NCBI RefSeq assembly: GCF_004683905.1
Contig: NZ_CP038438.1
Coordinates: forward strand, 558,001-622,000
Direction: 5' to 3'
DNA from: Pseudomonas fluorescens
Lineage (GTDB): Bacteria > Pseudomonadota > Gammaproteobacteria > Pseudomonadales > Pseudomonadaceae
DNA: 64,000 bases
Shown here in pieces: positions 1 to 8,351 of the stretch (positions are counted from its first letter, which is position 1; each line of letters opens with the position of its first letter). The translations under genes were made by a program, and so were the position numbers. The notes below the pieces were generated by a model that ran no database searches, was not told where the DNA came from, and worked only from the letters and a program-made list of their open reading frames with translations.

Positions 1-1639
1 CGATGGCCTGTCCAACCCTGAAGCGGTGCTGTTTCCCTCCGTGCCCTATCTGCGTGACCTGCAGCTGCTGCAGGCCGTGCCGCTGTTGATCATCCTGATC
101 GCCGCGTGGCAGGGACTGGGCTCCTATCTGGGCAACTATTTCCTGGCCAAGGTTTCTCTCGGGCTGGTGCATGACTTGCGTGTGCAGTTGTTCAACAACC
201 TGTTGGTGCTGCCTAACCGCTATTTCGACAAGCATAACTCCGGTCATCTGATTTCGCGTATCACCTTCAACGTGACGATGGTCACGGGGGCGGCAACAGA
301 TGCGATCAAGGTCGTAATCCGTGAAGGCATGACGGTGATCTTCCTGTTTGCCTCGCTGTTGTTCATGAACTGGAAGCTGACCCTGGTGATGGTGGCGATC
401 CTGCCGCTGATCGCCGTAATGGTGCGCACCGCCAGCAAAAAATTCCGCAAGCAGAGCAAGAAGATCCAGCTGGCGATGGGCGATGTCACGCATGTGGCCT
501 CGGAAACCATCCAGGGTTATCGCGTGGTTCGCAGCTTCGGCGGCGAGGCCTATGAAGAAAAGCGCTTCCTCGATGCCAGCCAGGGCAACACCGACAAGCA
601 ACTGCGCATGACTCGCACGGGTGCGATCTATACGCCGATGCTGCAACTGGTGATCTACACCGCCATGGCCGTGCTGATGTTCCTGGTGCTGTACCTGCGC
701 GGTGACGCCTCGGCCGGTGACATGGTCGCCTACATCACGCTGGCGGGCCTGCTGCCCAAGCCGATCCGTCAATTGTCCGAAGTCAGCTCGACCATTCAGA
801 AAGGCGTGGCCGGTGCCGAGAGCATTTTCGAGCAACTGGATGTCGAGCCGGAAGTCGATACCGGCACCGTCGAGCGCGATGCGGTGAGTGGCCGTCTGGA
901 CGTGCGCAACCTCAGCTTCACCTACCCTGGCACCGAACGCCAGGTGCTGGACGACATCAGTTTCTCGGTCCAGCCAGGGCAGATGGTCGCACTGGTCGGG
1001 CGTTCGGGCAGCGGCAAGTCGACGCTGGCCAACCTGATTCCGCGTTTCTATCACCACGACAAGGGCGAAATCCTCATCGACGATGTGGAAGTCGAACAGT
1101 ACAAACTGCTCAACCTGCGTCGTCACATCGCTCAGGTGACTCAGCACGTCACTTTGTTCAGCGACACCGTGGCCAACAACATCGCTTATGGCGATCTGGC
1201 CGGTGCGCCGCGTGAAGACATTGAAAAAGCCGCGCGTGATGCCTACGCGATGGACTTCATTTCGCAGTTGCCGCAAGGCCTGGACACTCAGGTCGGCGAG
1301 AACGGCGTCTTGCTTTCCGGTGGCCAGCGCCAGCGTCTGGCGATTGCCCGTGCGTTGCTGAAGAATGCACCGCTGCTGATTCTCGACGAGGCCACCTCGG
1401 CACTCGACACCGAGTCCGAACGGCACATTCAGGCGGCACTGGATCAGGTGATGAAGGGGCGTACCACGCTGGTGATCGCTCACCGTCTGTCGACCATCGA
1501 GAAGGCCGACCTGATTCTGGTCATGGATCAGGGGCGCATCGTCGAGCGCGGCACCCACGACCAGTTGCTGGCGCAAAATGGTTACTATGCGCGCCTCAAC
1601 GCCATGGGCCTCGATGCCCCGGCCGAAGATATCGCCTGA
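1..1639 (+). CDS. msbA: Lipid A flippase MsbA (5'-truncated)
   Basis: ABC exporter that flips lipid A-core across the inner membrane as a homodimer with an N-terminal six-helix membrane domain and a C-terminal ATPase. The open frame runs in from the window edge in frame 2, so the true start lies upstream and the first part of the membrane domain is missing. Visible ATPase signatures are Walker A GRSGSGKST near nt 996-1022, the signature LSGGQRQR near nt 1314-1337, and Walker B LLILDEATSALD just after. Only the last ~545 residues are present. The gene heads a run with a sulfotransferase, cysC and hldE, all concerned with or adjacent to LPS assembly. The family assignment is certain from the motifs, and the MsbA identity rests also on the hldE/waaA neighbourhood. 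Confidence 0.95.
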   Translation, partial: DGLSNPEAVLFPSVPYLRDLQLLQAVPLLIILIAAWQGLGSYLGNYFLAKVSLGLVHDLRVQLFNNLLVLPNRYFDKHNSGHLISRITFNVTMVTGAATDAIKVVIREGMTVIFLFASLLFMNWKLTLVMVAILPLIAVMVRTASKKFRKQSKKIQLAMGDVTHVASETIQGYRVVRSFGGEAYEEKRFLDASQGNTDKQLRMTRTGAIYTPMLQLVIYTAMAVLMFLVLYLRGDASAGDMVAYITLAGLLPKPIRQLSEVSSTIQKGVAGAESIFEQLDVEPEVDTGTVERDAVSGRLDVRNLSFTYPGTERQVLDDISFSVQPGQMVALVGRSGSGKSTLANLIPRFYHHDKGEILIDDVEVEQYKLLNLRRHIAQVTQHVTLFSDTVANNIAYGDLAGAPREDIEKAARDAYAMDFISQLPQGLDTQVGENGVLLSGGQRQRLAIARALLKNAPLLILDEATSALDTESERHIQAALDQVMKGRTTLVIAHRLSTIEKADLILVMDQGRIVERGTHDQLLAQNGYYARLNAMGLDAPAEDIA

Positions 1640-1653
1640 CTCCAGGCCCTGCC

Positions 1654-1683
1654 CTGTGGGAGCGAGCCTGCTCGCTCCCACAG
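1654..1683. repeat. REP-like palindrome after msbA
   Basis: A 30-nt near-perfect palindrome (13-nt arms around CCTG). It is a variant of the GTGGGAGCG...GCTTGCTCGCG family found at five other places in the window. It lies 14 nt after the msbA stop and could act as a transcription-attenuating hairpin or an RNA-end stabiliser. Confidence 0.75.
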
Positions 1684-1810
1684 TCGTTTGTATCCAGACC
1701 TTTACCCTTCTTGACCAAACCGGAATAAAACCGGGCACCGCGCTTGTTAAGGTTCCTCAACGAACTCTGACTTCCATCGAGGGGGCCATCCCCGTCGCGC
1801 GGGTGCTTTC

Positions 1811-2515
1811 ATGCTGCAACGCTATCTCTGGAAACTGCTGCCCAAGCCGCAGCGGGCCTTTCTGCTCGGGCGCCTGTCGGTGGTCGATCGGCAGGTGGTG
1901 AACAAGTCGATGTCGGCCAACCTGACGTTTCCTCAGGCCTTCCAGCAGCGCTCCTGCCTGTTTATCCATGTTCCGAAATGCGCCGGCAGCAGCGTTTGCA
2001 CGGCGCTGTTCGACGGCTGGCGACCCGGGCACTTGCCGCTGTATTGGTATGAAGAGCAGTTTCCCGAGCAGTTCGCCAACGCCTTCAAGTTCGCTTTTGT
2101 TCGCGACCCGCTGGAACGTGCCTATTCGGCCTACGCCTTTTTGCGTGGCAACGAGTTGAGCGCGCGTGACCATATGGCGCAACGGCTGGTGCGGCAGTAC
2201 CGGGATTTCGACGATTTTGTCGCGCGCTGGCTGCATCCGGAAACGATTGCCCGGCAATTGCACTTTGCGGCGCAGACCGACTTTCTGACGGACTCGCTGG
2301 GGCATCTGGCGCTGGACTTCATCGGTTATCAGGAACACCTGACGCGGGATTTTCGTCTGGTTTGCGAACAGTTGGGGCTGACTGGCGAGTTGCCTCACGT
2401 CAACGGCTCGCGGGAACGGCAATCGATGCCGGCGCGCGAGTTCTGTTCGGTGCGCACCCGGCGTCTGGTACGTCGGGTTTATCAGCGTGATTACGAGTTG
2501 CTCGGGTATGAATGA
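1811..2515 (+). CDS. Sulfotransferase family protein
   Basis: Predicted cytosolic PAPS-dependent sulfotransferase, 234 aa. It has the 5'-phosphosulfate loop as [10 protein letters not shown] (Pro55, Lys56, Ser60-61) and the 3'-phosphate motif [13 protein letters not shown] (Arg98, Ser106), as in the Sulfotransfer_2-type carbohydrate sulfotransferases. It overlaps the next gene, an APS kinase, by 8 bases, so donor synthesis and use look coupled. Placement between msbA and hldE suggests the acceptor is an LPS core, O-antigen or other surface glycan, which is inference. The start is the first ATG of the frame and has only a weak ribosome site. I know no gene at this position in PAO1, so the pair looks accessory. 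Confidence 0.85.
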   Translation: MLQRYLWKLLPKPQRAFLLGRLSVVDRQVVNKSMSANLTFPQAFQQRSCLFIHVPKCAGSSVCTALFDGWRPGHLPLYWYEEQFPEQFANAFKFAFVRDPLERAYSAYAFLRGNELSARDHMAQRLVRQYRDFDDFVARWLHPETIARQLHFAAQTDFLTDSLGHLALDFIGYQEHLTRDFRLVCEQLGLTGELPHVNGSRERQSMPAREFCSVRTRRLVRRVYQRDYELLGYE

Positions 2516-3119
2516 GTCCCTGTCACTGCCGCTACAGAAGCTCGCCATTCGGCCTTACGGTCTGGCGCTCTCGCACCAGGCCCGGGCAGCGCTCAAGGCA
2601 CAACACCCACGCTGCCTGTGGTTGACCGGATTTTCCGGCGCCGGCAAGTCAACCCTGGCCAATGCCCTCGAACTGCACCTGCATGCGTCGGGTCTGCACA
2701 CGTTTTTGCTCGATGGCGACAATGTGCGCAATGGCCTGTGCCGCGACCTGGGCATGAGCGATCTCTGCCGCCGGGAAAACATCCGGCGTATGGCCGAGGT
2801 GGCGCGGTTGATGGTCGACGCCGGGCTGATTGTGATCGTTGCGGCCATTTCGCCGTTCCGCGCCGAACGCGACGCCGCGCGCAGGCTGTTTGCCCAGGAT
2901 GAATTCATTGAAGTGCACGTCAGCACTTCGCTGGAAGTCTGCGCCCGGCGCGATCCGAAAGGTCTGTATCAGGCCGTACGGGAAGGCCGGATCACGCACT
3001 TTACGGGCGTGGACAGTCCTTACGAAGCGCCATTGGCAGCCGAGTGGCAAATCGCCACCGAGGCGCTGGAATTGTCCGAAGCCTGTGGACAACTGGCGGC
3101 ACTGGTGCTCAAAAAATGA
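2508..3119 (+). CDS. cysC: Adenylyl-sulfate kinase CysC
   Basis: Phosphorylates APS to PAPS, the universal sulfuryl donor. The 203-aa protein has the P-loop GFSGAGKST (41-49), then [10 protein letters not shown], the ISPFRAER segment carrying the family serine, DPKGLY and the C-terminal [11 protein letters not shown] motif, all typical of complete bacterial APS kinases. ATG 2508 was chosen over an in-frame start at 2487 because it begins at the familiar N-terminus and overlaps the sulfotransferase stop (ATGAATGA). Pseudomonads assimilate sulfate through APS reductase and do not need PAPS for cysteine, so a stand-alone cysC next to a sulfotransferase points to dedicated sulfation chemistry. 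Confidence 0.93.
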   Translation: MNESLSLPLQKLAIRPYGLALSHQARAALKAQHPRCLWLTGFSGAGKSTLANALELHLHASGLHTFLLDGDNVRNGLCRDLGMSDLCRRENIRRMAEVARLMVDAGLIVIVAAISPFRAERDAARRLFAQDEFIEVHVSTSLEVCARRDPKGLYQAVREGRITHFTGVDSPYEAPLAAEWQIATEALELSEACGQLAALVLKK

Positions 3120-3221
3120 GCAAAGTAACGGACTGTTTCATCCTGTTGCAGGCTGCACGCAAGCCTGCGCCAACCCTGTGTTAATATCGCGCCCCTGTTC
3201 ATTTTGTATGTGGGTTGCTCC

Positions 3222-4643
3222 ATGAAGTTGTCCATGCCGCGATTCGATCAAGCCCCAGTCTTGGTGGTCGGCGATGTCATGCTCGACCGTTACTGGCATG
3301 GTGGAACCTCACGGATTTCCCCTGAGGCACCGGTACCGGTCGTAAAAGTCGAGCAAATCGAAGACCGCCCGGGCGGTGCTGCCAACGTTGCCTTGAACAT
3401 TGCCGCGCTGGGCGCGCCGGCGTCACTGGTCGGTGTGACCGGCGACGATGAAGCCGCCGACAGCCTGAGCAACAGTCTCAAGGGCGCGGGCGTGCGTGCC
3501 CTGTTCCAGCGCATCGCGCACCAGCCGACCATCGTCAAACTGCGGGTCATGAGCCGGCACCAGCAGTTGCTGCGTATCGACTTTGAAGAACCGTTTGCCA
3601 CCGATGCGCTGGCCCTGGCCTCGCAGGTCGATGATCTGCTCGAAGGCATCAAGGTGCTGGTGCTGTCGGACTACGGCAAAGGCGCGCTGAAGAACCATCA
3701 GGCCCTGATTCAGGCGGCCCGTGCCAAAGGCATTCCGGTGCTGGCCGATCCCAAGGGCAAGGATTTTTCGATCTACCGTGGCGCCAGTCTGATCACGCCG
3801 AACCTCAGCGAATTCGAAGCCATCGTCGGCGGTTGCGCCGATGAGCACGAACTGGTGAGCAAGGGCGCGACCCTGATGCACGATCTCGAGCTCGGCGCGC
3901 TGCTGGTCACCCGTGGTGAACACGGCATGACCCTGCTGCGTCCGGAGCATCCGGCGCTGCACTTGCCGGCCCGTGCCCGTGAAGTGTTCGACGTGACCGG
4001 TGCCGGCGACACGGTGATTTCCACGCTGGCGGCGGCGATCGCTGCCGGTGAAGAACTGCCGCACGCGGTGGCGCTGGCCAATCTGGCGGCGGGCATCGTG
4101 GTCGGCAAACTCGGTACTGCGGCGATCAGCGCCCCGGAACTGCGCCGCGCGATTCAGCGTGAAGAAGGTTCGGAGCGTGGGGTGCTAGGTCTGGAACAGC
4201 TGGTGCTGGCAGTGGCCGATGCCCGTGCGCATAACGAGCGTATCGTCTTCACCAACGGCTGCTTCGACATTCTGCATGCCGGGCACGTGACCTACCTCGA
4301 GCAGGCGCGCGCCCAGGGCGACCGTCTGATCGTGGCGATCAATGATGACGCCTCCGTCAGCCGCCTGAAGGGGCCGGGACGTCCGATCAACAGTGTCGAC
4401 CGGCGCATGGCGGTACTCGCCGGCCTCGGTGCGGTGGACTGGGTGATCAGCTTCCCCGAAGGCACCCCGGAAAACCTGCTGCGCGAGGTCAAGCCGGATG
4501 TGCTGGTCAAGGGCGGTGATTACGGTATCGACCAGGTTGTTGGTGCCGATATCGTCAAGGCTTACGGCGGCACGGTGAAAGTGCTGGGTCTGGTGGAAAA
4601 CAGCTCGACCACGGCGATCGTGGAAAAAATCCGCGGTCAATAA
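3222..4643 (+). CDS. hldE: Bifunctional heptose 7-phosphate kinase / heptose 1-phosphate adenylyltransferase HldE
   Basis: Two steps of ADP-heptose synthesis for the LPS inner core. It is 473 aa: an N-terminal PfkB-type kinase (residues 1-~318, with VFDVTGAGDT near 255) and a C-terminal cytidylyltransferase-fold domain starting near 341 (TNGCFDILHAGH, the HxGH nucleotide-binding motif). ATG 3222 gives the family N-terminus MKLSMPRFDQAPVLVVGDVM; an upstream in-frame ATG at 3204 has no ribosome site. A TAATAT -10-like hexamer lies at 3182, so it may also have its own promoter. The length is as expected for the fused enzyme. Confidence 0.97.
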   Translation: MKLSMPRFDQAPVLVVGDVMLDRYWHGGTSRISPEAPVPVVKVEQIEDRPGGAANVALNIAALGAPASLVGVTGDDEAADSLSNSLKGAGVRALFQRIAHQPTIVKLRVMSRHQQLLRIDFEEPFATDALALASQVDDLLEGIKVLVLSDYGKGALKNHQALIQAARAKGIPVLADPKGKDFSIYRGASLITPNLSEFEAIVGGCADEHELVSKGATLMHDLELGALLVTRGEHGMTLLRPEHPALHLPARAREVFDVTGAGDTVISTLAAAIAAGEELPHAVALANLAAGIVVGKLGTAAISAPELRRAIQREEGSERGVLGLEQLVLAVADARAHNERIVFTNGCFDILHAGHVTYLEQARAQGDRLIVAINDDASVSRLKGPGRPINSVDRRMAVLAGLGAVDWVISFPEGTPENLLREVKPDVLVKGGDYGIDQVVGADIVKAYGGTVKVLGLVENSSTTAIVEKIRGQ

Positions 4644-4647
4644 AGCC

Positions 4648-4723
4648 AAAAGATCGCAGCCTGCGGCAGCTCCTACAGGGAAATGCATTCCATTGTAGAG
4701 CTGCCGCAGGCGGCGATCTTTTG
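4648..4723. repeat. REP-like inverted pair, GATCGCAGCCTGCGGCAG family
   Basis: Two oppositely oriented ~28-nt copies, separated by ~20 nt, sit between the convergent ends of hldE and the next gene. The same family recurs at 42038-42122. The pair can fold into a long hairpin that would terminate transcription from both sides. Confidence 0.8.
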
Positions 4724-4727
4724 CTTT

Positions 4728-5696
4728 TCAGGAACTGACTTTCTTGCGCGGTACGATCTTCTTCAGCAATTGCCTGGCCTTGCCGCGCAACCGCGCCAGT
4801 CCCGTGGGTTTCTCCGGCGGGGTCAGGCCTTGTTGGCGTAACCAGTCCTTCCAGCGAATCCGCTCGTCACGCACCAGCCAGCCATCCTGTCTGGCAAAGC
4901 TTTCGGCCAGATACAGACCGCGCGTGCCCGCCGGAGACAGCTGACCTTTCTTCAAGGTATACAGCTCGGCCAGCGGTTCGCCGTCCTGCAACGGCATCAG
5001 GTACAAATCCGGGCGCTTGCGGTCCAGTCGCGCCACCAGTTGATCACCTTCCAGGCGTTCATCGACGTGAAACAGACTCAGGGATTTGGCTTCCTTGGGC
5101 ACGTCCAGGCGCAAGTCGTAGATCAGTTGCAGCGATGCTGTCGGCAGATGCACGTAGGCCCGTGGTCGTTCGAGCAATTGCAGATTGGCGCAGCGCACCG
5201 GCCGCGCCGAGCCGGACTGCGGCGTCAGGCGAAACGGCAGGGCCTCGCGATAATGCAGGGCGGAGGCGTAGGGCGCCGGTAGCCAGGTGTCGTTGAAGCG
5301 CCCGCCGAGCCAGCCTTCCGGGGTTTCCAGCAGACACTCTTCGGCGATTTCCTGAATCGCTGTGTGCAGCGGGATGTTCAGTTCTTGAGCAGGCACGTAA
5401 CCGGAAATCAGCTTGAGCACGACGTCGCCGCGATCCTGCCGACGCTGGCGCACCAGTACCCAGTAATCGCGATTCTGCCAGTGCAGGGTCAGGCGCACAG
5501 AGACCCCGAGGTTGGCCAGTTCCACCGCAAAGCGCTCGGCATCCGCCACGCTCACCGGTTTGCGCCGCTGCAGGGTCTGGGCGAAATTCAGCGGCATGCC
5601 GACGCTCTGATACGTCAGGCCTTCGGGCGTGGCCTCGACGAACAGCGGCAGCGTCTTGAAGTTGCTCGGGTTCTTTCTGATGAGCGTGCGCGGCAT
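4728..5696 (-). CDS. Conserved protein of unknown function with a Nudix-like motif
   Basis: 322 aa, no signal peptide or membrane segment, and a basic C-terminus rich in Lys/Arg (KARQLLKKIVPRKKV). I do not recognise the family with certainty; homologues are, from memory, often labelled 'metal ABC transporter ATPase', but no Walker A or B motif is present, so that name looks unsupported. The segment from about residue 124 (GYVPAQE, then QEIAEECLL) resembles a Nudix box with a two-residue insertion and substitutions at the Arg and Gly positions. It runs away from the AKR/FAD-oxidoreductase pair upstream on the same strand and may share its transcript (31-nt gap). Function unknown. Confidence 0.7.
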   Translation of the reverse strand: MPRTLIRKNPSNFKTLPLFVEATPEGLTYQSVGMPLNFAQTLQRRKPVSVADAERFAVELANLGVSVRLTLHWQNRDYWVLVRQRRQDRGDVVLKLISGYVPAQELNIPLHTAIQEIAEECLLETPEGWLGGRFNDTWLPAPYASALHYREALPFRLTPQSGSARPVRCANLQLLERPRAYVHLPTASLQLIYDLRLDVPKEAKSLSLFHVDERLEGDQLVARLDRKRPDLYLMPLQDGEPLAELYTLKKGQLSPAGTRGLYLAESFARQDGWLVRDERIRWKDWLRQQGLTPPEKPTGLARLRGKARQLLKKIVPRKKVSS

Positions 5697-5727
5697 GTCG
5701 GCTCCTGCTTAAGGCCGCGGGGCGGCG

Positions 5728-6540
5728 TCAGTGACCACGAAGGACCTGGGCAACGGTCGCAACGTTATGGGCGAGGTGCAGCGGATTGATCGTCCCGACA
5801 ATAGCACTGGCCACGCCGGGCTGCTGGAACAACAACTCGAAGCTGGCGCGCACCGGATCCACGCCCGGACTCAGGCATACATGGCCGCTGGCCAGGGCTT
5901 TTTTCACCAGAATGGCTTTGCCGTGGGCAGCAGCATAGTCAATGACTGCCTTCTCGTTCTGTTCGTTCAGATTGTAGGTGACCATCGCGCAGTCCCCTTG
6001 CTCCAGCGCCTTGAGTCCGCCCTCGACCGTTTTGCCGGAGAAGCCGAAACCGCGAATCTTGCCCTCGGCCTTGAGTGCAGCGAGGGTAGCGTAGACCTCT
6101 TCGTGTTCGAGGATGGCCATGTCGTTGCCGTCGGAGTGCACCAGCACCAGGTCGATAAAATCGGTTTCAAGACGTTGCAGGCTGCGCTCCACCGACATCC
6201 GCGTATGCGCCGCACTGAAGTCATGGCGCGACAGGCCGTCGGCAAACTCTTCACCGACCTTGCTGACGATTACCCAATCCTGCCGCTGGCCGCGCAACAA
6301 CGGGCCGAGGCGTTCTTCGCTGCGACCGTAGGCCGGGGCGGTGTCGATCAGGTTGATGCCCAACCCTTTGGCCTGCTTGAGCAGCATGCGTGCCGCGTCA
6401 TCGTCGGGGATCTGGAAACCGTTGGGGTATTTCACGCCTTGGTCGCGGCCAAGTTTGACCGTGCCCAGGCCCAGCGGTGAAACCATCAGGCCGGTGCTGC
6501 CCAAGGGGCGATGCAGTTCGTGCAGGGTCGCTACGCTCAT
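5728..6540 (-). CDS. Aldo/keto reductase
   Basis: NAD(P)H-dependent oxidoreductase of the AKR superfamily, 270 aa, a TIM barrel. The catalytic tetrad is visible as Asp66 and Tyr71 (DTAPAYG), Lys94 (IVSKVG) and His135 (LVLVHSDG). The ATG at 6538-6540 overlaps the stop of the upstream FAD oxidoreductase (ATGA), so the two are translationally coupled and probably act in one pathway. A longer in-frame extension to 6912 is only an open reading frame antisense-like to the neighbour's coding strand register and is discarded. Substrate unknown; I recall the same pair in PAO1. Confidence 0.92.
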   Translation of the reverse strand: MSVATLHELHRPLGSTGLMVSPLGLGTVKLGRDQGVKYPNGFQIPDDDAARMLLKQAKGLGINLIDTAPAYGRSEERLGPLLRGQRQDWVIVSKVGEEFADGLSRHDFSAAHTRMSVERSLQRLETDFIDLVLVHSDGNDMAILEHEEVYATLAALKAEGKIRGFGFSGKTVEGGLKALEQGDCAMVTYNLNEQNEKAVIDYAAAHGKAILVKKALASGHVCLSPGVDPVRASFELLFQQPGVASAIVGTINPLHLAHNVATVAQVLRGH

Positions 6541-7712
6541 GGCAACAGTTGCTCCCAGGCTGGAACGCCCATCGGTGGTTTTGGCAGTGCCGGTAATGGC
6601 TCGGCCGGTTGCGGCTGGATGCCGTCGCGGTCCAGCGCAGCGATGACCCGGTCGGCGAAGTCCGGCGCCAGTGCGAGTTTGGTCGGCCAGCCCACCAGCA
6701 GGCGACCCTGCTCGGCGAGGAAGGCGTTGTCCGGCCGGCTCAGGCCGGTTTGCAGCGGCTCGGCACGATCCACGCGCAAGGTCGCCCATTGCACCTGGCT
6801 CAGATCGATCCATGGCAGCAACTGGCCGAGCTCTTTCTGCGCGGTGGCGATCTGCTCGGCAGGTTCGCGGGCCACGCCATCGCTTTCGGCAATGTCGCCG
6901 CCCAGGTACCACACCCAGTTGCCATCAGCGGCCGGGTGGGTGGTGACGGTGATGCGCGGCTTGGTGCCGCCGCCCAGGCAGTGAGCGTACAGCGGCTTCA
7001 GGCTTGGGCCTTTGGCGATGATCATGTGCAGCGGTCGGCGTTGCATCTGCGGATGGGTCAGGCCCAGGTCTTCCAGCAATCGGGCAGTGCCGGCGCCGGC
7101 ACTGAGGACGATGCGTTGGGCGTGGATTTCGCGACCGTCGACCTTCAGGCCGACCAGCACACCGGCTTCCAGCAGCGGCTCGATGGTTTGCCCGGCGAGC
7201 AGGCCGTCACCGGCCAGATCGGCCAGGCGCTGGATCAGGCTCGGCACGTCAACCACCAGTTCGGCGAGGCGATAGACCTTGCCCTTGAAGCGCTTGTCTT
7301 GCAGGGCCGGCGGCAGTTGATCGCCCTTGACCTGATCGACCCGGCCACGCACGGCTTTGCTGGCGAAGAAACTGGTGAGGTTGCCGGCGAGGGTGCCGGG
7401 CGACCACAGGTAATGCGCTTCGGACAACAGGCGCACGCCGGACAGGTCCAGCTCGCCGTTGCCGGCCAGCGCTTCACGCCAGCGGCGCGGCATGTCGGCG
7501 ATGGCTTCCGAGGCGCCGGTCAGCGCACCGTGCAGCGCATACTTGGCGCCGCCGTGGATGATGCCCTGGGACTTCACGCTCTGCCCGCCGCCGAGACTGG
7601 CGCTTTCCACCAGCACGGTCGAAAAACCCTGACGGCGCAGACGCGCGTTCAGCCAGAGGCCGGCGACACCAGCGCCGACAATCAGAACGTCGGTGGAAAT
7701 AACGGATGGCAT
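6537..7712 (-). CDS. FAD-dependent oxidoreductase (DAO family)
   Basis: 391 aa flavoprotein of the D-amino-acid/glycerol-3-phosphate dehydrogenase superfamily. The N-terminal Rossmann motif is VLIVGAGVAGLWL (GxGxxG at 13-18), followed by a Ser/Gly-rich segment (SLGGGQSVKSQGIIHGG) typical of DAO-fold enzymes, and a second FAD contact VLSAGAGTARLLE mid-protein. No signal peptide. Its stop overlaps the start of the aldo/keto reductase by four bases. The substrate cannot be read from sequence. Confidence 0.9.
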   Translation of the reverse strand: MPSVISTDVLIVGAGVAGLWLNARLRRQGFSTVLVESASLGGGQSVKSQGIIHGGAKYALHGALTGASEAIADMPRRWREALAGNGELDLSGVRLLSEAHYLWSPGTLAGNLTSFFASKAVRGRVDQVKGDQLPPALQDKRFKGKVYRLAELVVDVPSLIQRLADLAGDGLLAGQTIEPLLEAGVLVGLKVDGREIHAQRIVLSAGAGTARLLEDLGLTHPQMQRRPLHMIIAKGPSLKPLYAHCLGGGTKPRITVTTHPAADGNWVWYLGGDIAESDGVAREPAEQIATAQKELGQLLPWIDLSQVQWATLRVDRAEPLQTGLSRPDNAFLAEQGRLLVGWPTKLALAPDFADRVIAALDRDGIQPQPAEPLPALPKPPMGVPAWEQLLP

Positions 7713-7806
7713 GCAACGACCTCAGTGTTCAAGACGAGGGCGCAGTATACAGACTCGGGAAAGAGCGGGATTTGTCGATGATCAACAGGGCAGATGCAAA
7801 ACCAAA

Positions 7807-7895
7807 TGTGGGAGCGGGCTTGCTCGCGAATGCGGTGTGTCAGTTAACAGAAATGTTGTTGCCACACCGCCTTCGCGAGCAAGCCCGCTTCCACA
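7807..7895. repeat. REP-like inverted pair, GCGGGCTTGCTCGCG family
   Basis: Two 24-nt copies in opposite orientation (7807-7830 and 7872-7895) are separated by about 41 nt. They lie between the start of the FAD oxidoreductase and the end of the SMR gene. This is the commonest repeat family in the window. Confidence 0.85.
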
Positions 7896-7916
7896 GGGGA
7901 TTTGCGTTACTGCAAA

Positions 7917-8249
7917 TCAGTGCCCGGCAGTCTTGGAGAACAGCTGGATGACCACCACGCCGAGCACGATCAGCGCCATTCCGAGCATCGCCGGCACGTC
8001 CAGCTTCTGCCCATAAATGAACAGCGCTGCGACGCTGACCATGACGATGCCCATGCCCGCCCACACGGCGTAGGCGACTCCCACCGGTACAGTGCGCACC
8101 ACCAGCGTCAGCATCCAGAAGGCAATCCCGTAGCCGACGATCACCAGAATCAGCGGCAGCGGGGTGCTCAAGCCTTTGACCGCTTTCATCGAAACGGTGG
8201 CGATCACTTCGGCGCAGATGGCGATGGCCAGAAAGGCGTAGGCGTTCAT
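7917..8249 (-). CDS. Small multidrug resistance (SMR) family efflux protein
   Basis: 110-aa, four-helix inner-membrane protein of the EmrE/SugE family that exports small cations in exchange for protons as a dimer. The membrane-embedded essential glutamate is Glu14 (AICAEVIATVSMK) and the helix-3 signature is GVAYAVWAGMG. EmrE-like features (YAVWAG, Glu in TM1) favour quaternary-ammonium or drug transport over guanidinium export, though this is not decisive. It is divergent from a LysR regulator that starts 102 nt away, and which probably controls it. Confidence 0.93.
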   Translation of the reverse strand: MNAYAFLAIAICAEVIATVSMKAVKGLSTPLPLILVIVGYGIAFWMLTLVVRTVPVGVAYAVWAGMGIVMVSVAALFIYGQKLDVPAMLGMALIVLGVVVIQLFSKTAGH

Positions 8250-8351
8250 GTGTAGATCCTCATGTAAAACGTTGCTTGCTGAGGCGGCATTCTAGTCGCT
8301 CTTCAGATGGGGTAAAGTCATTACCTATCTGTTTTGAAGATGGGTTGCAGC

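Noticed and set aside
3147..3167. Hairpin between cysC and hldE considered as a terminator
   Set aside because: Only a 7-bp stem with no T-run; too weak to separate the transcripts with confidence.
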